Shown here: positions 34,001-45,200 of the stretch, piece by piece
How positions within the stretch are numbered: the stretch's first letter is position 1
How the letters are laid out: every line of letters starts with the position of its first letter
Source of the DNA: Acanthaster planci
Taxonomy: Eukaryota; Echinodermata; Asteroidea; Valvatida; Acanthasteridae
Direction: 5' to 3'
Length of the DNA: 64,000 nt
Assembly: GCF_001949145.1 (NCBI RefSeq)
Contig: NW_019091360.1
Coordinates: 2,788,864-2,852,863 of the forward strand
The notes under the pieces: generated by a model
Database searches by the model: none
Told to the model about the DNA's origin: nothing
The model's input: the letters and a program-made list of their open reading frames with translations, nothing else
Program-made: the position numbers and the translations under genes

Positions 34001-37000
34001 AAATCATTTAAAAAATTTACCTGTGGGTTTCTACATATACATGTGGTCACATCACATCGAACTCTTACTAATCGTTGCACATAACAGGAACATAAAGTGG
34101 CGCTATAACCCGCTGCAAATATTTTTTTGCGAGGAAGTTTGCTTTCACGTTTCAGACTCGAGTCATTTAACTTTCACCTGAGAGTTGAGACAGGTGTTGT
34201 GATAAGGGACTGGAATCAAGTCAAGTCATTTGCTTGCAGTGACTGTAGTGGAGTTGAGTCATTTACCCTGTTGGGACTCAAGTCGAGTCCTCAAAAATTA
34301 TGACATGAGTCGTTATAACTCTGCATCTGCACGACAATGTTAAACTTAAATTTTTCTGCATATATATATACATGTATATATACTGCAGTTTCCATGTGAA
34401 ACAAATGAAAGTATTATGTGAATCCTTTTCTGAGCACACTTATTAATAAGTAATTTCTTCTTATGTTGACAAGTCTTTTGAGGGATCATGTTCTGTCATT
34501 CCAGGTCAAAAGAGACGGTAAACTTCAAGTGATAAAATTGAATAAAACGCATGTGGGGAAGAAGATAAGCACAAAAGCATTGGGCTCAAAAGACAGGCAG
34601 GATTTAACATCAGAGTACAAGTACTCTGAAGGTAAGCATGGTTTCAAAAGCCATGAACAAATTACCATTTATCTTTAAACACTTGTACCAATACCTTCTA
34701 AACCTGTGAATATTTATTTACTGATCTGAGAAATCAAAAGTGCCATTTGTCCACCTGCTCTTCAGGCTCCCAGGCCGAAAGAGCTGCTGTCAAAATTGCA
34801 GCGTCGTATGGAGCCACACCCTGGATTTATGACTCTCCCAAGTATGCAGAGGATGTACATGTTAAGCTTGGAGTCTCAGACTTGAACAAATACGTCGGAG
34901 AGGATTTCAGCCTCAAAGTTCCTCTGGCCAACAAAAGCCAAGAAAAGAGATCGGTTTCAATCACGCTCATCTTGCAAGTGGTGCATTACTACGGTATGGC
35001 CAAAGTTCTGCTGAACTTACTTTTGTTAAGTTGCATCCAATAACACTGCATTCCATTTTATGGGCACAGCTTAATTTTGTTTAATCCCTTCTTCGTGTGA
35101 TGTCAATCAATAACCATGATCTGGCAAACATTTCTACTCTGCTAATGTGATGAAGTCAGCTTAGGTTAGTTAACAAAGAAATATTGGTGCTTTTAGCTTT
35201 TCACAGGAAAACCCCAAATGTGTGAAGTGACAAATCTGACTCTTTAGTTGGTAAAATGAAACCTTAGTAAAATTATGGTAAAGCACTCCTGTACTTGTTT
35301 TTTTTTGTTCAGGTGTGTTGGCTGCCAAAATCAAGAAGATGGATAAGAAGTTCCAACTTGGACCTGGTCAAAGTGATCAGATCACTATGAGTGTTAATGC
35401 TGATGAGTATCTGGACAAGATGGTGGACCAGTCTGCATTCAAAGTCTTCCTCCTCGGCCATGTTGATGTAATTTATCATATTGATTACGTTTACCCACAG
35501 GTGTACCTTTAGTAGCATTAATACATTCACCCAAGTCTCTGTTCACTCCCCCAATCATTTAGACCAGGTCACCCCCCATCATTGCTATAATTAACTCAAG
35601 GCAAAAGTTAGTTATTCCAAGTTTATCTGAATCAATAGTAGGAGGGCCTGACGTTTTGATCCTACAAGAATCTTTTTCAGTTTTTATGTTATGGCACTTT
35701 TTTCTGACATTTTGTTTTCGAGATTTGATCTATGCCATTGTTGCAACACATATTTCACTTGCTTTCCTCCTGTTGTCCCCATTACAATGTGCTGATACTC
35801 CAATTTTAAAAAGTACCATGTAATTTAAACAGACAAGTTTACTTTTTCCATTCCGATAGAGTAATAATTGTATTTTACCATAAATAAACAGCTTGAGCTG
35901 CACTTAAGCCCGAGTACTAAGAACCAGCAGTATAAACAGGTCCTTGCACACTCACAGATTCACAACCCTGAGTACGCTTTACAAGATGAGTAACAAACAC
36001 AGAAAGGAAAATGAAGCGGAAACAAAAATCAGAGAAGACTCATGGTCGTTTAAATTTGCTCCCCATCAGGAGACTGGCCAGGCCTTTGTAGAGGAGGAAA
36101 ACTTCCGTCTGCGCACCCCTGACCTTGACGTCAAGCTGTTGCGTCCAGCAGCCAAAGACGTGCGTGTCGGCATGCCTGTTGAAGTGGAGCTGAGTCTGCG
36201 AAATCCCCTGAAGAAGAAGAAGCTGACAGCCTGTGAGGTCACCGTGGAAGGGGCAGGGCTCTTGCCTCCCCGTGTCATGAAGCAGAAGTTAGTTTAGCCT
36301 GGCAGTTGGGATTTGTACATGTATCTCAAAAACATAGGGTTGGGGGTTTGAATCCAGCAGCCTGCTACATGTTGTGACCTTGGGCAAGTCACTTTACTCC
36401 CATTTTGCCTCTTTCTGTCTTGAAGTATATAAATGGGTCGCTGTGAGGGCTGGTATGGTTGTTATGTTTGATTAGCTTTCTGCACCTGAAATGGCAGCCT
36501 TGATCTGTAAACTTCCCCGGGAGCTGAGATGGTTTAGGAATGTTTCTTCTGGGTTCAGTTTGGAGGGATAATGATGGATACATCCGCTTTGTAAGTGTCC
36601 ATTATTATCACTATTGTTGTTACTCTTCGTGGCTAGCATCGGAGGTTTTCCCTAGCTTGCTCAAATGTTCATCTTAAGGACAGTTGTCATCCATTGTGCT
36701 GTCCACCAAGATTTATAGGCACCTTGTTTCTGCTCACTTTTACAGGATTTCAGCTGGCAAAATTTTGAATAATGGCCAAAGTTTATTTGCTCATTTTGCA
36801 TATGCTTTAACATTCAGTACTGGTTAAGAATTTTTTTCTCACCATTGCTCATATTTCTGTGTAGAAGTATTTTCGCGAATGCATTTGCCATCTTACTTCT
36901 GGAACTGTGCCTGGGGAAACTTGTCAACCCCTCCTCCCAAAACATTCAATTATTAAAAGGTGCAAAAAAAGAAAAGCAAAGCAAAAGGAATGAAGAAAGG

Positions 37001-37494
37001 GAAAATGTAATCATGAAAATGAAAATCACCAATTAGCTTGAAAATACCTTGGAATTGGCCCACCTCCAATGCAAACATTTTGCCAGTTTGCTGCTGATGA
37101 GTTCTTTGCTTCCTGTGTAAAAATTCCTTGCGATTTGATGATGTGCAGTATGAATAAAACCTGAGCACTCAATTTGTGTATTCGGTCAGAGTCACTGTAC
37201 CTGCTATCGTATTAAATATTCTGCTCCTTTGATGGTTTTAGTAACTACAAAACCCGCCATAATGTGATCACATTAATCATCTCACTGCTTCTCATATGTG
37301 GTGTCTGTTTGTGTAGTTCTCAGTTTTCTGTGAAATGTCATTACAGGGATGTTGCGGTGGGCCAGACGCTCACTCTGAAGGTTGACTTCAAACCAAGGAA
37401 AGCTGGTGAACGCACTCTCATTGCCACATTTGAATCGGATCAACTCGCCCAGGTGACCGGGGAGCTGGATTTGAAAGTCCTGAAAGCCAAGTAA
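28029..37494 (+). CDS. TGM1-like: transglutaminase copy A, TGM1-like, with a 1-bp frameshift
   Basis: Protein-glutamine gamma-glutamyltransferase, a Ca2+-dependent enzyme that cross-links Gln to Lys. Exons: 28029-28230, 28641-28832, 29182-29414, 30432-30593, 32064-32213, 32743-32903, 33501-33616, 34505-34631, 34766-34993, 35313-35467, 36070-36287 and 37347-37494. The N-terminal beta-sandwich has [20 protein letters not shown]. The catalytic core has [10 protein letters not shown] (Cys), [10 protein letters not shown] (His) and [11 protein letters not shown] (Asp). Two C-terminal beta-barrels follow, with [13 protein letters not shown] similar to vertebrate TGM1. Every intron phase matches copy B. 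The summed length is 2,092 nt, one too many: exon 6 has an extra T (32751-32755). Without it the protein would be 696 aa. The N-terminal exon lacks the roughly 60-residue Pro-rich section of copy B. No signal peptide is seen. This could be a pseudogene, a polymorphism or a base-calling error. Confidence 0.85.
32743..32903 (+). CDS. TGM1-like: catalytic His/Asp exon of copy A, frameshifted
   Basis: Read in phase 0 from acceptor gctacag at 32742, the exon gives D-V-Y-F and then TGA. Copy B (45905-46067) reads [15 protein letters not shown] at this place. Removing one T from the five-T run at 32751-32755 restores agreement (DVYF then [13 protein letters not shown]). The remaining frame ([35 protein letters not shown]) is intact. 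An alternative in-frame acceptor at 32691-32692 would bypass the stop and add 17 unrelated codons. Confidence 0.8.
33845..34261. promoter_or_regulatory. cluster of AP-1-type TGAGTCA/TGACTCA sites
   Basis: Exact heptamers lie at 33845-33851, 33862-33868 (TGACTCA), 33872-33878, 33944-33950, 33954-33960 and 34255-34261, within intron 7 of copy A. They sit in a degenerate GAGTC-rich repeat spanning about 33840-34315. AP-1 is a known regulator of vertebrate TGM1, but a simple repeat origin is equally possible. Confidence 0.4.
34358..34387. repeat. AT palindrome centred on ACATGT
   Basis: gcatatatatata and its near-complement tatatatactgc flank ACATGT, making a self-complementary stretch in intron 7 of copy A. 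Confidence 0.6.
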
Positions 37495-38582
37495 TTCAGC
37501 TAGTGCCAAGACAACAGAGGGCGCTGTATCAGACACGTTCAGAAGTGATGAGATTTGATCAAACTAGTAGTTAACTCATAGTTAATGTGTTACAGATGGT
37601 GGTTGATTTTATAAGATTTAGTTTGATTTGAAGATGTAAAATGAAGTTATTTTTTGTTGAAGTAGGGTTTTCAAATCTTTGTTGCATCGCCATGTCCTGC
37701 CTTTGCCAGTTTAGTACCCCATTTTACTCTGGAGTTTTTACTTGAAAAACCCCAAATTTTCCATAAAATGCCAACCGACATACAGTTGACCCAAAGATTG
37801 AAAAATCTTCATTTAATTTGAACACTGTAGACCAGCAAGTGGTTTCAGGGTCAGAGATGAAGTTGAGATAACTAAAGTTGATTATGTCAGTCCTTTTCAT
37901 GAAATCTGGGGGACAGGCTGTCTGCTCAATGTGGTTGAAGCAACCGTTGGTAACCAGGGATCCCACCAGCTGTCATAAGCTGGTCTCCACTTTCCAATTA
38001 GTTCTAACTTTGTTGACTAATACATGTTCAAAAAACTTAAAGCAGTTAGATGGGAAACTGTAGATCTCCATGGACGATGATCGAGCCAAATAAAAGTACG
38101 AGGGGGGATCTAAAGACACAAGTTCAGTTTGGTTTTGCTAAGCCTCTGCTAATAGGCACTTCCAGGTCATTCTATATGTACCTTGAATGGCCATCATAAA
38201 ATTAGTACTGAGGCATAAGACAATCGGGCTTAATTTCAGAGTGCTGCTTAACAGCAAGAGGGTGTTTAAGCCTAAAGGGACTAGTTGCTGAAGTCACTAG
38301 CATAATCAAAGAAGTTCGGTGTAGTGTGTAGTCATATCCACATCATAAAATATCGCTTAGCAGCAATATGAGTTGATGTTGCAGTAAGCCCAAGTTTGGT
38401 TGTTTCATGAAAACTACTGTAGGCTGGTAGGTGGTTACATCACACGAATACAAACATGTAAATGAAAAGATGGAGGACACATGCATCAATGCACACCGCA
38501 TCCATATTTATGAACATAAATGGTAACACTTTCGACGTCTCTCTCCCCATCAACAACGCTGGCATTGAAAACAAGAATACAA
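37495..38582. other. 3' UTR and 3' flank of transglutaminase A
   Basis: Sequence after the stop resembles the region after copy B (for example tcagacacattcag, gttgacccaaagat, aaccagg(g)atccacc). A canonical AATAAA is at 38089-38094, giving a 3' UTR of roughly 0.6 kb. Confidence 0.5.
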
Positions 38583-38681
38583 TTAAACCTTGTTCTCCTC
38601 TTGACGGCTTGACAGTTAAACCTCGTTCTCCTCTTGACAGCTTGACAGTTAAACCTCGTTCTTCTCTTGACGGCTTGAATT
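38583..38681. repeat. 33-bp minisatellite, three copies
   Basis: Units start at 38583, 38616 and 38649 and read TTAAACCTCGTTCTCCTCTT then gacggcttgacag. The matching place after copy B (53229-53265) has a single, partly deleted unit, so expansion happened in this copy after duplication. Confidence 0.9.
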
Positions 38682-38699
38682 GAAGTAAAAAAAGGTCCT

Positions 38700-40130
38700 T
38701 TCAGATCCTTTGGGGCAGATAACATTGTTCAAGTCTAAGTAGTGATAATCGTTGTTATGCCTATCTATGTCTAAAATTTACCCAGGAGTATGTGGATTGA
38801 AATAATTTTGTACACAGATGTATTTGCTTTACAAAAATTCTGGATCTGTCTCTAGATACATTTGTTGTTTTTATGACTGAGTATTAAGCCAAGATGTTTT
38901 GCTATAAACATTACCAAATGAAGTTAAATGTCCAGTTTTTAGGAATCGGTGTCATAATAATTGCAAGATATTACTGAGAAGCTTTGTAAAGGCTTGGTGT
39001 TCAAAAAGCACACCGCAACATTATTGAAAAAGAATTTGAGCTTGTTCAAGTCTGAGTAATGAATGCAGGTTCAGTTTCCACATTATGAGTCGTCATCCAC
39101 TTTTGTGTCCACACGGAATATTTCCTAAAAGTAACTAGCAGGATATATGCATGTATTAGTGGAATCAGCTGTGTAGATCACTCGTAGAGTGGACAGTTTT
39201 GTCTGGAGCAAGACTAATTAAGCTGAGCTTTTGTACTCAAAAGGGGAGGAAGTTTGTCCTTCAAGTCATGTGAACTCATTACAAGATGTTGTCATACTCA
39301 GTTAAAAGCATAAAAAATTATGTAGGAGTTTGAAAATCTGCATAATGCTGGAATTGTTGTTATGGTTATTGATTGCTAGAATGTACTTTCAAGTGTGTGG
39401 ATTGAAAAAATTTGTACACATACATAATTGTTTTATTGTAGCAAAAAAATATGCATCCACCTCTGGATACAGTTGTTTTATAACTGAAATTGAGCCAAGA
39501 TGTTCTGCTCTGAATATTACCAAATGTTAAGGTGTCTAATTTCAAAACTTAGTGTCATGTTGATTGAAGGTATTATTAAAAAACTTTTGAAAGTTTTGGT
39601 GTGTAAAAACTACACTGCAGTGATATTGAGAAAAATAGCTTGTCAAAAACAGAAGAATCAGTGAAGGTTCAGTCTGAAAATTACTGGTTATCATCCACTT
39701 TTCATCCTCGAGTACTATTGCTTTAAAGCAACCAACAGGTTATATGAAAAATATCTGAAACTATTTGTGTAGATCACCCATTAGGTGGACAACTTTGTCA
39801 GGAGCAACACAAGGCTCAGCTTTTTTTCTCAAAAGGGAGGAACTGTTTTTGTTTGTGTGTGAACTTGTTACAAGATGTTGTCATACTCAGTCAAAATATA
39901 AAAAATAAACTTGAAGTGTGAAAATCTGCAAAATGCTGGAATTGTTATGGCTGTCGATTGCTTAAATGTACCTTCTCATGGGTGGATTGAAATAAGTTTT
40001 ACAGAGCTATAATTATATAATTCTAGCAAAAAAATTTCGATCTGCCCATAGATACTGTTTTATAAGTGAAATGAGCTAAGATGTTCGTTTATAAATATTA
40101 TCGCACAATATCCTTTATGTTTTGTGTTGG
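38700..40130. repeat. degenerate ~590-bp tandem repeat, about 2.4 copies
   Basis: Anchors recur at about 38790, 39393 and 39968 (tgggtggattgaaat..ttgtacac), at 38910, 39500 and 40075 (gagc(c/t)aagatgtt..gctataaa), and at 39040 and 39640 (aggttcag..atcatccactttt). The spacing is 575-605 bp. It lies between the two transglutaminase genes. Copy B is followed by only a partial counterpart near 53300-53410. Confidence 0.75.
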
Positions 40131-40614
40131 TTAAATTCAATTTTTGTTTGTTGCTATTTTTTAGCCTTTTTAAAGATTGTTTTACCAAGAATTGTTAACT
40201 TGATTTTTTTTTATTTTCTAGTGAAAATTTCTTTGTCGATGAAAATATTCCCAAATGTTTGACAGTATTACTATTTTGCAGTGTTAACCTCAAAACAGCA
40301 GGTTTTTCAACCATCTTACAGCTGGGGAGGGATAGATTCCACCCCAAGAACTCAGCTGTCCCACGGTCATTCCCATCTTTTTCAAAGCTGGCTTGCACAT
40401 TAAGACACTCATTCTCAGTATGAATGTGAAGCTTTCAAGTCAGTCCAAGTTGTGGTCTTGTAAGACAGTCCACAAAAATTGACATCATGTGATGCTATCC
40501 TGTGATGTTTTTTCTTGATCCTTAAATTTTTGTAGAAATTCCTCAGACTTTGTAGGCTGTGAGTTGACATGTTTGGAACACATATCGGAAGTGTACTTTT
40601 TTTCTTTCTTTGTA

Positions 40615-41600
40615 AATGTTAGAAAGCCCTGTGTCCTGTTTTGGGTTAAACATGGACCTTTATTCTGTGTCAATTTTTTGGTTGTCTCTGCTGAAACTGA
40701 TACGGCAATGCACCCTTTCCTTTAGCACCAAACAATTTTACTTGGTATGTTTCCGAACTTGCATGCATTGGAAAACTGCAGTCGGCATACCAACTTATCA
40801 ACAGGCATAAACAGCAGATTACTTCAGCCTCAGTGTAAAGTTGAGACATGATCTAATTTTAGTGAATTATTAGAGGCCACAGCATCTGTCCTCCCAAATC
40901 CTTTGATGGGGTAAAGTGATAGTGTGTACCAAATATTCACATACCTTAATTGGCTGTTATCGCTGACTCAAGTAACGAATACAAGCTCATTGAAATGAGT
41001 GCACAAACTGTTATGCCAACTCGGTCATACATGTACGTAGGTGTGCAACTTGGGCTGATTATACCCTATTGATAATCAAGTCAGGGTTCCTGAATAGAGA
41101 TTTCAAGGACAACAGCTTAGCCACTGGCCTAGTGGATCAGTCGTCTTGACAACTCCAAACAGTTCTCTTTGTACCTGATTTTGCCCCATCCCACGCACAA
41201 TCAATTCCCAAAACAAGCACTGACGGCTGTGCTGTCCTTGTTCACTAAGGGCTGACAGTAATCTCGCAAAGTAAACCTTGAATCGAGGCCAGCCAGCTTT
41301 TGTTGGGGACAAGTACATGTAAATCGTGTTGGTGACTATGCTGTTAATTGACTATACTGTTGTCAAGGTTAACATCTGTCCATTTAGAGAAATCGGTAAT
41401 GGCAATGCATCATGGCTTTGATCGCTATTCAACTTGTAGTCACTTGTGCTAGTAACGAAGGTGGTTTGTTGATAGTAACGAGTTAGGCTTCATAAGCAGT
41501 ATGCACCTGTGATTTTGCAGCTCTGGCAAGTGAGGTTACATGTATTTGATAGAACCATCCCTTCACCATTTTGGCCTGGCAGAATCTGATCCTGTTTTGC
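40615..41600. repeat. 5' flank of transglutaminase copy B (duplicate of 26.5-27.5 kb)
   Basis: It is collinear with 26500-27490 at an offset of about 14.1 kb, with substitutions and small indels. It marks the left limit of the second copy of the unit. Confidence 0.75.
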
Positions 41601-41630
41601 TCTGAATATCAACTTATATCTACAAAAGAG
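41600..41630 (+). other. TGM1-like: putative 5' UTR exon of transglutaminase copy B
   Basis: The conserved ACAAAAGAG|gtaagt donor at 41631 matches copy A. The TATATA present upstream in copy A is replaced here by cattttgg, so the core promoter differs. The 5' end of the exon is not determined. Confidence 0.4.
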
Positions 41631-41797
41631 GTAAGTTGTTCATGTGTTGTGACATTGCTACATGTAAAAGTATTTTTAATTTTAACTTGTAGCACTTGGA
41701 ATTTCTTTATTAGCACTTGCTAAAAACTGTTGCTAGACAACGAAGCCTTTACAGAAGATAAGCTGGTTTTTACCCTCCGTGTACATATATTTATGAG

Positions 41798-41945
41798 CAC
41801 TGTATACTCAGTTTTGTCTGAGGGATTATGAAAAATTTCCACATGTACCGGGGATGGGACTTGAACTCAACCTCCTACTTGCAAGTACAGAGGTCTTACC
41901 ACTTGTCCACTGAGGTCACCAAGGTCAGCTGGCTGGTTTGAGGCA
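41798..41945 (-). mobile_element. tRNA-derived element, copy in 5' region of transglutaminase B
   Basis: It starts with GCACTGTATACTCAGT (41798-41813), the arm core of the element at 1650-2024. It then has a decayed B-box (gatgggacttgaactcaac, minus-strand sense), an A-box-like stretch and the conserved gtcagctggctggtttgag. Its position matches 27660-27800 in the duplicated unit. Confidence 0.7.
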
Positions 41946-42256
41946 GATGAGCAGTGAGTGGGTATTTCACCAAACTTTAAGAGGCAATATTTGAAGACTT
42001 CTTGCGAATTTGAATGTGAATTTGTATTGTTCATTGAAGCTTCAGCTTGAGAGGGAAACTACATGATCTAAATTCTTTTCAGAACTCACTCAAAAAAAAG
42101 AGATATATCCATATGGTGCTACCACAAACCTATCTAGTTTACTTGTTACCTCCACCATGAAAAGCTTCAAATCTCATCTAAAGGAAATGTCTTTAAATGT
42201 TTATATTATGACCTAGCACTTTTGTAAATTTCTTATGATTCAATTTGTGAATAGAG

Positions 42257-45200
42257 ATGGGGACTGCATCAAGCAGACGGGCTGCAGGGAGTACTGGTCC
42301 TTCCTCAGATGTTGTTTGGATTGGCCCAAGAAATTATGTGACCAGAATGGAGCCAAGACGCTACCATTTCTTTGATGGTGATGAGGCTCGTCGGCCCTCC
42401 CGTATTAACCCAGCCCTGGAGGAGAGGCGGACCCCAACACCGCCTCCCACCGATGCCCAGCTGAAGGTTGAGAACTGCAACTTGCAGCCAGCAAGCAACA
42501 AGTTCTTGCACTACACTGCTGAGCTGGACGAAGTGGATTGGTTAGTTGTCAGGCGAGGACAACCATTCCAGCTTGACCTGACCCTGAACCGCCCATATGA
42601 CAAGAGCACCGATGATATCAAATTTGACTTTCAGACAGGTATGCAAAAATTAAACAATGTTTTAACATTGTTAACCTTAATCTTGGCATTAAAAGACTCA
42701 GTGTCTTGTTTGTTATGCTTTTAGGAAGAACAATTTGATTCTATGTAGAAATCTGTATATCTTCAAGTTGACATATCATAACTTTCTTCCTTTTGTGCAA
42801 AGCATTGGAAATAGCACTTCCTTATTTTCATCTCTCAAGTTGTGAGTTAGGATGCCTTTGACATTGTATTACAGCTAAAGTTGATGATGTACATTCGCGC
42901 CCAACAAAAGTCAGGGGTAATTTTGCATATTCCTGCAATCTATCCGTGACATTTTACCCGTCATCAAAATTTATCATTGTACATTTCCCCCATTGCGGCA
43001 GGAAGCACCAAGAATTTCCAGAAGGGAACACAGGTGCTGGTGTCTATTCGGGATCCACGCCCATCTTTAGCTGGAGGATGGAAGGCAGAAATCAAAGAGG
43101 AGAAGGAGAACACGCTGACGGTGTCCGTCACTGCATCTGCCAGTGCTCTAGTAGGAAAATACCACCTCACTGTGCGGACCACTGTCAAATCAGGTGAGGA
43201 AGAATTGAATTCTTCAGAAACCTTGGAGCAAACTCCTTTGGTCACTGCCAAAAAACCTTCAGGAAATTACAACACTGTGTCAATTTTTTCTGACTTGTGA
43301 AAATTGTAGGGGACTTAACACAGCTTTTCTCTTGGGTACATCGGGGAATCTGCCGGTATAACTCAAGCCCCTCCCCTCCCTCTTTAATTTGAAATTTTGA
43401 AATGTACACAGCCTATGCACTAGCCACAGTTAATTCAGTGCCCCCTTGAAAAAATGGATGCATCTGTGAGTGTCCCCCCCTGTTACACCACTCGGTGACT
43501 CAAACATTAGACGTTTCATTCTGTCCTCTTAATTATCTGTTGAAGCAGAGGACTCCAACCAACCCCAGAATCACTCATTCAAGGAACATCGTCCGATCTG
43601 TCTCCTCTTTAATGCCTGGTGTGAGGAGGATCAAGTCTACCTGGACAAGGAGGAGGAACGGAAGGAGTATGTGTTGAATGAGAGGGGTTACATCTGGTAC
43701 GGCAACTCAAGACAGCTGGGCAAGAGACCCTGGGGTTTCGACCAGTTTGAAAAGGGTGTCTTTGACGCGGTCATGTACCTACTAGAAACTCATGTAAGTG
43801 TCAAGGGTAGACCCAGTGAGTGGTTCAGAATTCTGTGGTGGGAAAAGAGTCAGGGCTGAGATGGGTACACTTTTAACCAAATACCTGATGGAAAGTTATG
43901 GGCACAGGATTCTTTTATTTTATTACCCAAATCTCTGCCAAAGATTTTGTTGCACAATTACTGAAAACTTGTTTTGCATTCCAAAAATACACTTGACTCC
44001 GCCTTATTACTGATTATTGTAAAAATAAACAATTTCTGATGAAACTTGATCATTGTTCTTAATGAAATGTAGTGTGTATAGAATTTGTGTTAATTCAACT
44101 AACATTTTGAATAAAGATATGGGAATTTAATTAGTAATCAATAAGAGTGGGATTGTTTGCTTTTTATGAAAGGTTGATCAGTATGAACGTGGAAGTTCTG
44201 TCCTGGTCTCTCGTTCCATGTCAGCTGCTGTGAATTCCCAGGATGATAATGGAGTCTTGAGTGGACGTTGGGATGGCAACTACAAGCCTCATGCTAGTCC
44301 ATCCTCGTGGTCAGGCAGCCAGCATATTCTTGAGGTTATATATAAATATGACATGGTTTTAGGGTGGATTGTCAATTATAGCTCCCTGAGGTATTAGATG
44401 TTGACAAACTAGGGGTATGTATTCATCAAGCACCATTTTTCTGAAAGTTTTGCTGGATACATTAGTTGAACTCAATTTTGTGTAACCTTTCTGCTAGAAC
44501 GATGTCTGAATGCTCTCAAAGTATTATTATATATATTACTATTATTATAGTATACTTATTATTATATGTAGTATAGTATTATTACTATATATATTATCTA
44601 TTGCCTCTAAAAATGATGAGGGCGGGTGTAGCACTAAACTGGAACGATTTTAAAATTTAGTACGGTGTCTGAATGTTTTTATCTATAATGCTTTCAGCTT
44701 TAGCAAGTGCAGTTGAGCAGACGTTCCAAGTTACCCTGAGAAACAGAGTAAAATCATATTGAGTTGAACTCCATTTTAAGTTTGTGACCACCGTGAAGTG
44801 ATGAGCAACCTTTTAAAGTTTCACAGATGTAGCTAAAACTTTTTCTGAACACAACTGAGGCAAAGAAGTTTGTCATTTTCCAATCCTACGAGAAGCTACA
44901 ATTGACTATCCACCAGAAATAAACCATACACCACGTACATATTTATTTTCCATTACAATTTCAGAGCCTAAACCTCATTGCCCTGAAAAATGGGCATTTG
45001 AGGCTGCAACCCTTCAAATATTGGTCATTCCAATACTGTCCACCTTCTATATGGAAGGTTTGACAACTATAAATACTACCCAGACAATATCACCACCACT
45101 TTTTTCTGAAGGAAACAGACCCCTCGATATAAATGTTATTTTCTCAGTGGACCACTCATCCAGTTGGTTTGTTGACAAGTTCATCTTTTCATAGTTTCAA

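Noticed and set aside
38486-38725. repeated VKRRTRFNC peptide on the minus strand
   Set aside because: It comes from translating the 33-bp minisatellite; there is no gene context.
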